64,000 nt of DNA from Tetrastigma voinierianum (GCA_016808115.1 JAEQBH010003963.1:62001-126000); one strand, 5' to 3'. Shown: positions 1-12,260, numbered from the stretch's first letter. The notes: generated from the letters alone by a model not told the origin. Translations and numbers: made by a program.

Positions 1-79
1 ACTGAAAAATATTTTGCTTATCTAACTTTTTTAATAATCTCACTTTATTTCACTCAAGATAAGTATAAAATTCATTTTG

Positions 80-835
80 AATTTTAAGGACTAAGATAAT
101 GATAATGAATTTCCTTTTCTCGAATCCGCCGGTTGTTCTTCATTATCGATCAAACTCGCCAGAATCATTTCACTATACCCAAAAAAATTTCCATTATTTT
201 CTTCATAAAATTTTCTCAAGATTCCGCGAAATGCCAAATTATTCTTGCAAAGAAAGCTAACAGCATAAACTATTCTCAAGCAAAACTTGCTCCAATGTTC
301 TCTATCTTTGTTGATTTGATCTGTACGTTTATCAATTGTCAAATTCATTTTCAGAATTCCTTTCTGGGGCTCAATCCATCTTCCTCACGTCGTGACGCTT
401 CATTACTGCTTCACGACTTTCAGCCTATAACCGATACTTCCAACTGGTCGCTTCCCTTCTATTTTCATGACTGAAGTGATTTTCCTCTTGCTTTAAATTA
501 ACTTTAAGGAATTAAAAGTAAAATACTTTATCCAACGAACAGAACTCAACCATTTTCTTCGGATAGCCTTCTCACCATTTAATAAATAACGGTGTAATGT
601 GTAGAAGAGAAATGCCTATTTTCGAAATTTTAGGAAAATTATCCACTTTTACTTTAGAAGGACTTCTTTTCACCAACATGTCTATTAAATTTTGATCAAT
701 AATTTTCCAATTTCCCCTGACCAGAATGCCTAGAAGGCAAAGGAACAACATGTGTATCTTTAAATCTCCATTCTGTTGCTCATTCATATTTTCCTCCAAA
801 TTATCATGCGCTTTCATTCCTATTTTCCACATTCT
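80..835 (-). pseudogene. hAT transposase N-terminal fragment (TTF zinc finger / DUF4371 type)
   Basis: Read on the minus strand, this is the beginning of a plant hAT-superfamily transposase of the TTF-zinc-finger/DUF4371 type. Around 550-650 a frame reads like the TTF-finger segment (LLNGEK..RRKWL). From 348 down to 91 an open frame reads like the start of DUF4371, with NKDREHW, KNNLAFRG and ENNGNFFG in the family order. The two parts lie in different frames separated by stops, and the rest of the transposase (catalytic core, C-terminal dimerisation region) is absent, so this is a dead 5' fragment running off the window start. A better-preserved relative lies at 50.4-54.4 kb. The family call is fairly sure; the exact ends are not. 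Confidence 0.6.
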
Positions 836-1845
836 TCAAAAATTTCCTTTGCTCACAATCATCCAAATCTTCTTTATTTACTAAATTCTTCCCTCTTCAT
901 TAATATCTTTTCATCTTGAACCTTCTCATATATTTTCTTGTCAACATTACTTGTATTACTAAGAAATTTGTCCATAACTCCCACTCGAGATTGTAAAACT
1001 CCTGTTTTCTTTCTTCTTTCTTTTTCATATCCGTATTAAATACTTTATAAGTAGACATAATAATTCAATTCAATATCACTCAAGATCAAACTTAAATTAG
1101 ATCAATAATGAGAACCCGATGAGAGAATTTTGATAAATTTGATCAAACGAATATATCTTCTTTTCTTCGTGATTGAACTCCATAATAAAATATAAAACTA
1201 ACAAAATTATTATTTGATAAAATATAAAATAATCAAATAAAAATATCGTTAAAAATAAATAATAAATTATTTCATACCTATAATCAGACATCAAGCATTT
1301 TCGTCTGCTTGTTTTTTTTATCAAGAAAAAAGGAGTAACTCTAATTTTTTTTTTTAAAGAGAAACTTTTTGAACTGAGAGAAACTCGGGATGTTGAAAGA
1401 GCGTTTAACTTTTTTTTAAATAAAAATAAAAGAAGCCATCGTACAGAAGAATCTAATTGAGGAGCTTGCAAAAGACATATCATTTAACGGTTAAAATTTA
1501 CGCGAGACTTCCTTATCAGATTTAAAGTAAGAGTCTTTTTGAGAGCTTTATTGCATTTTAACGTGAGTTTTTGAGAGTCAGTATCAACCAAATTTTTTAT
1601 TATATTTAATTAATTATAAATTATAAATATATATAATATTTTATTATTTCAAAAGTTCTCACTATAAAGTTAGGCCTCACTTTAGGCAAGAGCCTTACCC
1701 CGCTTATAAAGTGTGGGCCGACAAATAGCTCCCATTTTTATCGATTTTCATCGAGTCGAATTAAGTCATCTCGCAAACTCGGTTGAGTCCACCGAGTTTT
1801 AGCCGACCCCCTTTTCGTCTCGTATCTGATCATAACGGTATCGAC
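836..1845. other. AT-rich spacer without recognisable genes
   Basis: The only open frames are low-complexity (Leu/Ile/Phe/Lys-rich) and match nothing I know. From about 1,690 the composition becomes less AT-rich, and repeated ACTCGGT/ACCGAGT words lead into the RNase H-like fragment. Confidence 0.5.
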
Positions 1846-2331
1846 TCAGTTAATCCCAAGTCGGTTACAAATCGACCGAGTCATACCGGACTCAGCTGAT
1901 TTTTTGAACCCAGCCACTAATGACCCGTACTCTATGGAGTTGTTCACGGCCGACACTAAGAGCAAGCTATCGGATTCCACCCTTACTTTCTGGTTTCTGT
2001 TTCTACTCAGCCATTGTAGGGCAGCTATGCAGCTCAGAGCTCCGGCATCCAGTGCATTAATCGGGCCTCGCAATCCTTCGGTTCTTGCTGCAATAACACT
2101 ACCCACTTCATCTCGAACAACAAAGCCACACCCTATCATATTTTTGGCTGGGAAGAGGGCGGCATCCATGTTGCATTTAAGAAACCCTGCTGGTGGTGGG
2201 ATCCATCTTTTGGAAGAGGTAGCCGGGGGACCCTTTTGGGAGTCGTTTAATCCAGTTCGGGCATGTTGCCACTGTGCCACAACTTGGGCTGGTGAGTTTA
2301 AAACCTGTTGACAGCTATGATATACGATCAA
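1846..2331 (-). pseudogene. RNase H-like domain (RVT_3 family), retrotransposon-derived fragment
   Basis: This 161-residue minus-strand frame matches the plant RNase H-like (RVT_3) domain that ends many LINE-type polyproteins and also occurs as stand-alone relics. Visible landmarks are W.PPPAGFLKCNMDAA (the first catalytic Asp is in NMDA), GCGFVVRDEVGSV, and VRVESDSLLLV (catalytic Asp in ESDS). The usual AEA..AL segment reads DAGALS, so the catalytic Glu is replaced. The normal C-terminal part carrying the last Asp is missing; the frame instead runs into unrelated sequence rich in CCGAGTC words. A matching C-terminal piece lies on the opposite strand at about 3,836. Nuclease activity is very unlikely. 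Confidence 0.75.
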
Positions 2332-3829
2332 AGGAGGACGTACATTTGAAGGTATACATAAATCATATGCATGGATATGATATTTTCTAGGACATTAAAC
2401 CCACGTCAATTTAGGACATCTTTGGTTCAGCTGACAGCTAGTACCGGTAATTGATTATAAATTAATGTTTGATTAAGTAGTTGATAGCTGATAGTCTATT
2501 AAAAGTGAATTTACCTATATAGATATAATAGAGGGTTATAAAAACAATACATACATATAAGGGTGATAGTTAGTACTCACAGTTGTTTGTTGTTTTTTAA
2601 ATGGCTTTGAGTAAAAATGGTAAAAATAGACAAGAAAATAAGCTAACAAGTAATCAAAATTTCACTTAAAACCATACAAATACAGAAGCAAAGACCCGAG
2701 TGTATTAGAGAAAAAATAACATAAAACCACATCATATATAGGTCAAAAGAATCTTTATTTTTCTATCTATAACCCTTTCATCATACCAAAATATTAATAA
2801 AAAACTAAAAGTGCAATAAAACTCTAATCTCAATTCTAATAATTATTATTTTTAAATAATTAGACTCTAATATCATCTCTAACAAATTATTATTTTATAT
2901 AATTAGAGATATATTTTTATTATTATTATGTCACAAATTAAAATTCAGGTCATTAAACACAATTTATTAAATATATAATTTATGATAAATAAATTAATTG
3001 TAATATTTAAGTTTTTCATCTTCATTTTTATTTCTATGACAATATATTTATAACCACAATGTAAAAATTTATTTGATGTATAATTTATTTTGAGTTATGA
3101 TTTTATTATCTAAATAACTCAAAAATCATAAATCAAAATAAAATTTAAGAATTAATATCAAATTAAAAATTAATTTTGAATCCATATAATTATCAAAAAT
3201 AAATTAAAACAAATTTTTATTTAAAATATTTATCTAAATATAAAATAATTAAGGATAAAATTTCAATTTTAAAAAGAATATTATCTCAAAATTATAAAAT
3301 GAATAGGTAACATAAATAGTTTATAAAAATAAAAGTTTGTTTGAAAATTTAAAAGATTTATGAAAATATGGAAAAAAACGATAAAAGTGGAAAATGCAAC
3401 ATTTTTATAAGAGCCGTTTCAGAAAAAACTATAATTTGTAACTTTTTCTTATCAGAAGTTATTTAGCCCTAATAAGCTATTAAAAACTGATTAAACACCC
3501 TATAAAAGCTTATTGAAGGTGAATACACTATCATCTCCTAATTGCTCTTCTTTTCCAATCAACTCAACAAAGCATATCCTTAATAGATTATATTTTGAAT
3601 CAGACGATAACACGATAGTTTTTTTTTTCGGGTTCCTAATCGGATTGATGTAATTGGGTATTTGGCGAGATATGATATTTTCGAGTATTGTTTAGTTTTG
3701 TCTTAGGGTTACAACTCGTACAGGTGAGCCAACCCAAGTTAAACCCATGCATAAAATACATGAATTCAAATATAAATCTGGCATGAAATATATGAACCCA
3801 AAAATACTCTCAAGCAACAAAAACTATAC
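2332..3829. other. AT-rich non-coding spacer
   Basis: Very AT-rich DNA with no frame longer than about 60 codons. Related words near 2,410-2,510 (TTGATAGCTGATAG, CTATTAAAAGTG) and 3,465-3,520 (AAGCTATTAAAAACTG, in part inverted) could be the ends of an old MITE, but I could not define clean terminal repeats. Confidence 0.4.
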
Positions 3830-3990
3830 AATATGTCATGTGTACAGGAAAGCAAATGCTGCAGCAGATGCTTTGTCAAAATTTGGTATCTAACTTACCC
3901 CCTTGTACTTCTGGCAGGCTCCAAGCTCTTGGGACCAACTTGCAGCTCCACGATATATTGATCTTCCGAGTAATTCCGTTTAAACCTTCA
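3830..3990 (+). pseudogene. C-terminal tail of an RVT_3 RNase H-like domain
   Basis: From 3,836 a plus-strand frame reads HVYRKANAAADALSKFG followed by a stop. This is the characteristic C-terminal end of plant RVT_3 RNase H-like domains, including the last catalytic Asp (ADAL). Beyond the stop the same frame continues with a W.APSSWDQL-like tail resembling the usual extension of these proteins. It lies about 1.5 kb from, and in the opposite orientation to, the fragment at 1,846-2,331 that lacks exactly this part. The two may be halves of one gene split by an inversion, or independent fragments. Confidence 0.5.
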
Positions 3991-4389
3991 AAAAAAGAAG
4001 AAAAAGCTAAATCCAAATTAAAATTATGAAAGTCAAGTTTATTTTATATTGATTGAGTTAATTAAATTGATTAGTTATGATCAGATTGGGCCAGATTAAT
4101 TTAAATTTTTATTGAGTTATAAAACTATTTGACGGTTTTATATCAATTACAAAATGATTAATTTAATGAAATATAAAAAAGTAAACAAAAATCAACGGAT
4201 TGACAAAAAAAAATGTTTAACAAAAGCATTTTCAAATTTATAAAGTATTCAAAGAGGAAAAAAATTTAAACCAATATTTCAAAGAAAATAAAAACTCAAA
4301 TCAACAAAATTACACTAAAGTCTTATTAATTTAAAAAAAATGATTCAAAACATCATTTTTTTTTCCTTAATTTTCTCGGCATTCAAATG

Positions 4390-4557
4390 TAGGGGTGTTT
4401 ACCCTATCCTACGGGTAGGAAATATAGTCTTCCGCCTTCCTACCCGATACTTTGCGGAATAGTTTTTTCTTACCCTACCCTACCCGATCGAGATAAGAGC
4501 TTACTCACTTCCACCCGACACCCGTAGAAGCTCCGGTAGGAAGGTGGGTAAACACTT
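4390..4557. mobile_element. MITE-like element with hAT-type inverted ends
   Basis: The left end reads TAGGGGTGTTTACCC and the right end GGGTAAACACTTT. The inner ten bases (GTGTTTACCC) are an exact inverted match. The interior is rich in CCTACCC/GGGTAGG words, as in many plant hAT-derived miniature elements. I saw no 8-bp target duplication. The left end could instead be one terminus of the larger hAT whose transposase follows at 5.1-7.0 kb. Confidence 0.5.
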
Positions 4558-4699
4558 TGTAGCTATTAATTTTTTAAACATTTTAACAATTTAATTAAAT
4601 AACATACACTGATACTAAATTCTAATTTTAATACACAATAAATCAATAACACTAAAATCTAAAACAATTACAACAACAATTATAATTGTTTTAGCCATC

Positions 4700-4780
4700 A
4701 ATCCACCATAATAGTTACACAAATACAATCCACCATAATTGTTACATAAACCCAATCCACCATAATTGTTACAAAAACAC
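4700..4780. repeat. 27-bp minisatellite, three copies
   Basis: The word AATCCACCATAAT starts at 4,700, 4,727 and 4,754, giving three tandem copies of a unit of about 27 bp with a few substitutions. The surrounding DNA (4,558-5,130) is otherwise plain AT-rich spacer. Confidence 0.8.
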
Positions 4781-5133
4781 AAATACATTAAAATCATAAC
4801 TACTTCGCCTATGGTAGTTCACCACTTGCCAGTTCACCACAAATCAAGTAGCCCACACAAAAAACAAATCAATATTTTACCAACTCAAACATCCACAACA
4901 ATAACAAATACTCTTATAATTACTAAAAAATATAAAAATTAATAAATCTTTTTTGCTAGTGTCATTCACCTCTATTCACCGAGATAAATTGAAATTGTCT
5001 TCGATCAGTTATTTCCGAGAGAAAAAAAAGAGTATGGAAAAAAAAAATTAGATACGTAAGAATTCATCAAATAAATAATAAAAACATAATAATAAAAGTA
5101 TAAAACCTGAATATAGTTTATAGCTTTCTAATT

Positions 5134-6966
5134 TCAAAACATTTTCAAAGTCATAAGCAATGGATGATGATTGAAGCCAATTTTGTGCACATATGAGACC
5201 CTCAACTGTTTTGGGTGCCTGACAACTCGAAAAGGATCTAAAATATGACCCCCGGTGCTAAAAGTTGATTCTGATGCCACTGTAGAAATAGGAATAGCTA
5301 ACACATCACGAGCTATTTTGGCAAGGATTGGGAATTTAGAAGAATTAACCTTCCACCAATTCAAAATATCAAAATTGACGCTAAGAAATTCGACATCCTC
5401 CATCAAATATCGATCCAACTCTGATTTGTTGTCCACATTACCTTTCTCAGCTCTATACTTGCGGTACCTATTCATGAAATTTGTAGGTACTTGATCTTGA
5501 ACAAACATCTCAACCGAAGACACATTTTTCTCATGGTCAACACTTGACCTCACTCCACACCCCACACTAAATCTAGTGTATTGTTGGCATATTCTATCAA
5601 TGACCCTTTTGATATTTTCAACTAGTTGAACCTTAACTTCTTCATCCTCAGCCTTATAATTGTCATTGAGCCAAAATTCTAAAGCGTCCAATTTATATCG
5701 TGGGTCAAGCACAATAACAACATACAACATCAAATTAATATTATCTAAATGACCCAATACTTATCATACTTGCTTTTCATTCTCATAGCCACGGTACTCA
5801 AAAGATAGTGATCATCTTCACAATAACCTTGCAAATGATCATACATAGTATAAAGTTCTTAAAAAAAACAAGTTAGATGTGGTGTACAATGATCCAGAAA
5901 TGGGCAAAGTGACCTCATAAAAAAGTTTCAAAAACTTCATAAATACACGAACACGTCCTAACTATCAAATAGGTGGCCCCAAACCACCACCCCTCACTCA
6001 ATCTCTGACTTAAATTGCCCATCATCTTCTTGCAACAAATCAAATGCACCTTGGTACTGTTATGCAACTTTGAGCATCAAATATGTAGAGTTCCATCTCG
6101 TTGGAACATCAAGGCAAAGAAGACCCTTTTCACCAATTTTTTGCCTCTCAACACATGACTTAAACTTGTCAAGCCTTAAAGGAGAAGACTTCACATATTT
6201 AATACAGCATTTCGTACCTTCAAAATTGACAGGTTCACTTCCTTCAAACCCTCCATGACAATTAGATTCAAATGTGTGCACAACACCTAACATGCACAAA
6301 TTCATTCTTCTTTGGCGATGAAGCTCTTTCCATCCTTAGTTCGCCTCTTTAAATAATCAAGAGCACCATCATTAGAAGTAGCATTATCCACTCGTAATAA
6401 GAATATGCTATCTATCCCCCACTCAAGCATGCATGCTTCGATTTCCCTTCCAATTGTCACACCCTTATGATTAGGAACTTTCAGAAACTTGATTATTCAT
6501 TTGTGTAACTTCCAATCTTTATCAATGAAATGTGTAGTTAAGGACATATAAGTTAAATTTTGAATAGACGTCCATGTATCGAGGTAAGGCAAACCCCTTG
6601 AATTCAGATGAGACAAATATACTTCCTAATTTTTCTTCCATCATAGTATATGCAAACAACTTCATCACAAAGGGTATGGGAAGGTATACGAAATCTAGGT
6701 TCAACAGTTCTCATCAACTCTCTAAATCCTTCTCTTTCAATAAAGCGGAATGGTAATTCATCCACTATAATCATAGTAGAAATTGCCTCCCTAATTTTCT
6801 TTTCATTGAATTTAGCAACACTAAGGTTACTAATAACACCATCTCCATCTTTTTTGAATGCACCAATTAACTTTAATTGAGATATAACTATTCTTATTCT
6901 CACTGGCCAACAGATTGCTGAATTCCATCTAAATGATAAAGCAGCATGAAGCACCGTTTTTTGCAT
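5134..6966 (-). pseudogene. hAT transposase, RICESLEEPER-like, degenerate
   Basis: Three consecutive minus-strand blocks match the plant hAT transposases known as RICESLEEPER/BED-zinc-finger proteins, in 5'-to-3' order. About 6,966-6,560 is the upstream part (the VDELPFRFIEREGFRELM region followed by VEPRFRIPS). About 6,305-6,060 is the central catalytic-domain segment ending in LDVPTRWNSTYLML. At 5,757-5,134 is the region leading into the C-terminal hAT dimerisation domain (LDPRYKLDALEFWL early; FPILAKIARDVLAIPISTVASESTFST late). The last block is a 207-codon open frame; the others are separated by stops and frameshifts. I could not find the N-terminal BED finger upstream. The protein would have cut and rejoined hAT ends but is now non-functional. 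Confidence 0.85.
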
Positions 6967-8146
6967 GATAATTGTAAATCTTACTACAATGTCGCATTTA
7001 ACTCATCCTAAATTTCTTTAATCTTTTCAAAAAATGCTCCTCAAACTCTAGATCGCTTTTGTATCTTGTCCCTCATTACTGCACGTCATCAATAACTCTG
7101 GATAGTTACCGTTAGAATGTTGAACGAATGATCAGGAGTAATTTCATCCATAAAGAAATGATATGTGAACAATACACATCATTCCAATAAGAAATAATAT
7201 AAACTTATCAAAAAATAAACAGTCCACTAAACTTGAAAGCACACAAAATGAACAAATTTCCATTATACACAAACAAAGTTGGAACACTACTATGAATAAT
7301 CAAATAGACCTAAACCCAATGCAACTAGCAGAATGACAAACTTGGGAAGCAATATTCAAATAAAAAATCAATAACTATTCACTTGACGAAGAATAACCAC
7401 CCAATATATTCTTTATTAAATATTGGAAAAGATCTCATGAGTAACAAATCAACATCGTAAAGATATAAATATTTGTTTCATCAAATCAAATGGAAACAAT
7501 TTCATCACAACCGATTCAATGTCAGACAACCCGACCGGAATTAAGCCAGAGTTTTGTTATGAGTGTAATGACGTATAGAAAAACACATAATCAGGGAGGA
7601 AATAACATAAAGTATATAACTCGGGCCTTCTAAAGAACTGAATTTAGAGAAGTGTGACCTTCAAATTTTGTAAAGCAAACCCTAACACAACCCCTACCGA
7701 GCATCGCTCCAATATACCGCTTGCAACCTAATTTCAAGAGCTTCTCCTTAGATTGATCTTCATCGCTTCCACATGTGAACCTAATGGCAAAGGAATGAGA
7801 AGCAATTTTCTCGAAAGTGAAGAAATGACTGGAATTAATTATATCAGTTATGTCGATAATCATCCTAAATTGATTCCAGATCAAAATATAAGTAAATTAT
7901 TATTCTAGAAAACAACAAAATGTAACATCAAGATAGAAAATATATCATTATTTTAATGTTTTTTAAATTGTTTTAGTTCTATGAATTTAATGTTTTATTT
8001 TTTTATAAAAAATTGAAGAAAAAAAAATCAAATCCTTTTTCCTTATTCTTCTTTTCGAATACAGAAAATTACTACATAAAACAAAACAAAATTTTCTTTT
8101 TCCTGTTTTCCTTATTTTTCTTGTTTTCAAAAACACTTTATGCTTT
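6967..8146. other. AT-rich flank of the hAT transposase
   Basis: This stretch lies upstream of the hAT coding remnant on the minus strand. A short minus-strand frame at 7,630-7,884 matches nothing I recognise. The distal part is T-rich (TTTTCCTTATTTT words) and resumes at 17,042 beyond the inserted LTR element, showing that it was continuous before the insertion. Confidence 0.5.
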
Positions 8147-8151
8147 CTTTT

Positions 8152-8904
8152 TGATGGGGTTTGAAAAATAGGCGCGCAGGCCTACTCACTAGGCCCAAAG
8201 GAGAGGCAAGCCCTATAAAACACCCAAGCTCCCACTGGCTTACCCAAAACGAAGCCCAAATTCACCCACCCCCAAAGGCCGAAGAGATGGATGAATTTGG
8301 GAAGGCTCATGATCCCTACAACCTCAACAAATCACCAATAAGGAACAAGATACCCTAATAATATATCCTGCAAATCCAATCAAATCTCACCAATAAGGGA
8401 AACATGATAATTCTCAATAATATATTATCTTGCAAATCCAATCAAATCTCACTAAAAAGGAAGGAGGATAATTATCAATAAACTATTCCTTCAATATCTC
8501 TTTCTAAAATCCGATAAAGGCAATAAATATCACATCCAATGGGAAAGAATCCTTACTACCCTCAAATTGGGAATAATATACACTATAAATACTGTACACC
8601 CCAACAAGGGAAAGGTACGCAGACTCTTAGACGCATACTCATATGCAACACATTCCCTCTGGCGCCTCTTTCTCTCGTAAAGAAACCGACTTAGGCATCG
8701 AGCGCCACTCGCATACCTCGTCAATCTCCCTTCTTCTATATTTCGCAGGAGTGCTACGACCATACTATAGATCGTGGTATCAAGAAGAATATACTTCATC
8801 CAGACGATCCACGCCCGCATCCCAAATTCACAAACAATCCGGTCCAACTCCCAAAGACCCCACACGCTCCAAATTCCCGGGGCCCGGCTGAAAAAGCATC
8901 ATCA
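8152..8904 (+). repeat. 5' LTR of the satellite-bearing element
   Basis: 753 bp, TGATG...CATCA. It shares with the 3' copy the opening block (GGCGCGCAGGCCTACTCACT), the CCTATAAA block, repeated CCAATCAAATCTCAC/ATAATTCTCAATAAT blocks, the TATA region and the end block (GGGGCCCG..TGAAAAAGCATCATCA). The two copies differ by many substitutions and small indels, so the insertion is old or the sequence is error-prone. Confidence 0.92.
8584..8591 (+). promoter_or_regulatory. TATA box of the 5' LTR
   Basis: TATAAATA preceded by GGGAATAATATACAC and conserved in the 3' LTR at 16,695-16,702. It lies upstream of the conserved GACTTAG block, as expected for a U3 promoter. Confidence 0.65.
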
Positions 8905-8926
8905 ATGGCTGCCTCAGGAACGACAG
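8905..8926 (+). promoter_or_regulatory. Degenerate primer-binding-site region
   Basis: The first bases after the LTR (ATGGCTGCCTCAGGAACGA) resemble the TTGGCGCCGTCTGTGGGAAC start typical of plant Tat-type elements, with several mismatches. This is suggestive only. Confidence 0.35.
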
Positions 8927-9489
8927 CTCGGACAACATAACCGATTTTAGTTGACGATGGTATCAACAAGGAACACAAGCAGAGTTAACGCCTAATCCGC
9001 CAAGGATGCAGACCAACCAAGCAACGCTGCATGAAATTCTACCACCCACATTAAAAAAAACAATGCAAAGCACACGAACGAGGCAGGCGCTCCGCCACCG
9101 GCCGACGCCCGATAAGAGTTGTAATAACTTAACAGTGCATGCAACGCCCACAAGTGAGACACGACGAAGTTCAGAAGGTCACAACGCCCCTCCTCATGAA
9201 GGGCAACACAAACCCTACAATGTATGAGTCCAACAAACCGAACCGTAATCTTCGTGGATCCCCACAAGACGACAAATCCGACGCCATCTCGTGCAGATTT
9301 CGCCCAAGCACTGCAAGAGTGCACATCCAAAGCATAAACTCCATAGCAATGAAGCCGCCATCTATAAGAAGGCCAGCACTCGAAAATTCACAAGAACGCG
9401 CTCTAAATTCTCCTCTCGCTAATCAAGACAAAGACGCCGCACCTTCCAAAAGTCGGTCGAACGTCACATTGCAAAGCAGCCTGGGCCAC
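8927..9489 (+). other. Leader of the element, no recognisable gag
   Basis: About 560 bp of unique sequence. Frames present (for example 9,139-9,762) have low-complexity, His/Ser/Pro/Arg-rich translations without gag, zinc-knuckle or enzyme motifs, and run straight into tandem repeats. I regard it as non-coding leader. Confidence 0.5.
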
Positions 9490-9760
9490 TTCACGAAGCT
9501 CACCTACTCCACACAGCCACGCCGCTCAAGAGTCGACCACCAGCCACATCGCCACTCGCCACGGCCGAGCCACGCTTCACTTCGACACGAGCTCCTCACC
9601 TACCCCACACAAAGCCACGCCATCAGAGTCGACCACCAGCTACATTGCACCTCGGCCACGCTCGAGCCACGCCGCTTCACTTTGACGAGCTCACCTTACT
9701 CCACACGGTGTCACGCTCTCAAGAGTCGACCAAACAGTTACATTGCCACTCTGGGCTATT
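9490..9760 (+). repeat. 95-bp tandem repeat, three copies (composite unit)
   Basis: CTCACCTACTCCACAC-like starts occur at 9,499, 9,595 and 9,690, a period of 95-96 bp. Each unit contains CCACGCC..CAAGAGTCGACCA, then an ACATCGCCACTCG-like block, then TTCACTTCGACACGAGCTC. The unit therefore holds both motifs that are amplified separately in the large downstream arrays. Confidence 0.8.
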
Positions 9761-10150
9761 AACGCCCACCGGCCATCGCCACCCGCCAACGCCACCGCTC
9801 ACCGCCACCCACTACCGCCACCGGCCACCGCCACTGCGGGCTACATCGCTCACTGGCCATGACCGCTCACCAATCGCCACGGCCAACGCCACTTGGCTCA
9901 ATCGCCACTCGACCCAATCGCCACTCCTGATGCCAACGCCACTTACCAATCGCCACTTACATAACGCCATTTCGCCATCGCCACTCGCCAATCGCCACTT
10001 GCCATAACGCCATTTCGGCCAATCGCCACTCGCTACATCGCCATCGGCCATCACATCGGCCAATCGCCACGGCCAATCGCCACGGCCATCGCCACGGGCC
10101 AATCGCCACGGCCATATCGCCATTTCGCCATCGCCACGCATTTAACGCCA
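9761..10150 (+). repeat. TCGCCAC short-period array, block 1
   Basis: Dense tandem iterations of ATCGCCAC/AACGCCAC joined by TGGCC, GGCTAC, GGCCA or GGCTCA, with an irregular period of about 10-20 bp. The reverse strand reads as repeated GGCGATTGG. Long open frames on the minus strand (Trp/Arg/Gly-rich) are by-products of the repeat. Confidence 0.85.
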
Positions 10151-10169
10151 CCAGCGTTGGGCGCCGCCA

Positions 10170-12260
10170 GAGCTATACTGGCGTTGACGAAGGCTCGCCC
10201 CTTTAACTCGTAATGACGAGCTCTACATTCACAAGGATCGCAGCCTTCGCCGCACTCCCGGCATGCATCGGCTCCCTTCTCTACCATCTCCAGAGCCGAC
10301 GAGGCTCGGGTCCCTTAACTCGTAATGACGAGCCCCTACTATTCACGCTGACGAGCCCTTCACGTTCGCATGCCGCATCGGCCCTTCCTACCATTCATAT
10401 CGACGCAGCTCCGTCCCCAACCCAATGACGAGTCCAATTATCACACAATGACGAGCCCTTCGCCGCACCCGCATGCACGGGCTCCTTCTTACCATTCATA
10501 TCACGAGGCTCGCCCTCAACTCAAAATGACGAGCCCCTTACTATTCACGCTGGATCGAGCCCTTCTCCGCTACACCCGCATTACCTGCCCTTCTACACCA
10601 TATCGACAAGGCCCTCCCTCAACTCGATGGACGATCTCCTACTATCTCACGCGACGCAGCCCTTCGCCGCACCCGCACACTCCGCGGCCCTTTACCATTC
10701 ATATACCGAATGCAGGCTCGTCCCAACCGTAATGACGTGCTCCTACTATTCAATGTTGACGAGCCCTTCACGCACCCGCACGCACTCCGCCCCTCCCCTA
10801 CCATTCATATCGACGAGGCTCGTCCCTTAACCCAGAATGACGAGCCCCTACTATTCACAAAGGACGTCCTTCACGCACCCGTACGCACCTGCCCTTCTTA
10901 CCATCTGAGACGACGAGGCCTCGGTCCCTCAACTCCGTAATGACGAGCCCCTACTATTCACGCTGACGGCTCCGCCGCACCTTACGCACCCGGCCCTTCA
11001 CCACATTGACGCAGGCCCGTCCCTTAACCCGTAATGACGAGCCCCTTACTATTCACAAGTGACGGTCCTCACGCGACCGCATAGCATCTGCCCTTCTTAC
11101 CATTCATATCGACGAGGCTGGGCCCCTCAACCTCGTAATGACGGCAGCCCTACTATTCACGCTGGACGAGCCCTCTCGGTCGCACTGCACGTACCTGCCC
11201 TTCTTACAATTCATATTGACAAGGCTCCTCCTCAACCTCGATGTGGACGAGCCCTTACTATTCACAGCGGATCTGAGCCCTCACGCACCCGCATGCACGG
11301 GCTCCTTCTACCATTCACATATCACGAGGCCTCGTCCCTTAACCTGTAATGACGAGCCCCTACTATTCACAGTGATGAGCCCTTCGCTGCACTCTAGACA
11401 GACGGGCTCCTTCTTACCATTCATATTGACGAGGCTCGTCCCTCAACTCAGAATGACGAGCCCCTACTATTCACAAGCACGAAGCTCCCCACGCACCAGG
11501 CTTACCTGCCCTTCTACAATTCATATCGACAAGGCCCTCCCTCAACTCGCATGGATCGAGCCCCTACTATTCGACAGCTGATCCAGCCCCTTCACGCGAC
11601 CTCGGCATTACTCCGGCCCCCTACCATTCATATTGACTCAGGCCTCGTCCCTCAACCTCAGAATGACAGCCTCTACTATTCACAAATACTGACGAGCCCT
11701 TTCACGTGACCTGCATGCATCGGCCCTTCTCTTACAATTCATATTGACAAGGCTCCCTCAACTCACATGGACGAGCCCCTACTATTCACGGTGACGAGCC
11801 CTTCGCCGCACCCGCATGCATCTGCCCTTCTACCATTCATATCGACGAGGCTCGCCCCTCAACCTCGTAATGACGAGCCCCCTACACCATGCGATCGGCC
11901 CTCTCGCTTGCACCTGCATGCACGGGCTCTTTCTTACCATTCATACGCTGACGAGGCTCGTCCCTCAACTCCGTACGACGAGTCCTACCATTACTAAAGG
12001 ACGGCCCTTCGCCGCACCCGCATGCACTCCGCCCTTCTTACAATTCATATCGACAAGGCCTCCCCTCAACTCGACGGATCTTGAGCCCCTACTTCACCAC
12101 AAGGACGAGCCCCTTCGCCGCGCCCGTACGCATCGGCCCTTCTTACAAGCCATATTGACGGCGGCCCGCCCTCAACCTCGATGGACGAGCCCCTACCATT
12201 TACATTGACAAGCCTCTTCATTGACTCAAATGCACGGGCTCCTTCCTACTATTTACATCG
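10170..12260 (+). repeat. 104-bp GACGAGC tandem array
   Basis: About twenty head-to-tail monomers of roughly 100-105 bp. The landmark CTACTATTCAC recurs at about 10,848, 10,951, 11,046, 11,150, 11,255, 11,360, 11,464, 11,564, 11,673 and 11,779. Each monomer carries GACGAGCCC blocks, CGCACCCGCATGCACGGGCTC, ACCATTCATAT and GACGAGGCTCGTCCCTCAAC. GACGAGGCTCGTC is itself a near-palindrome. A variant with GACAAGG replacing GACGAGG recurs every two to six monomers. Many 1-2 bp indels separate the copies. Confidence 0.9.
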
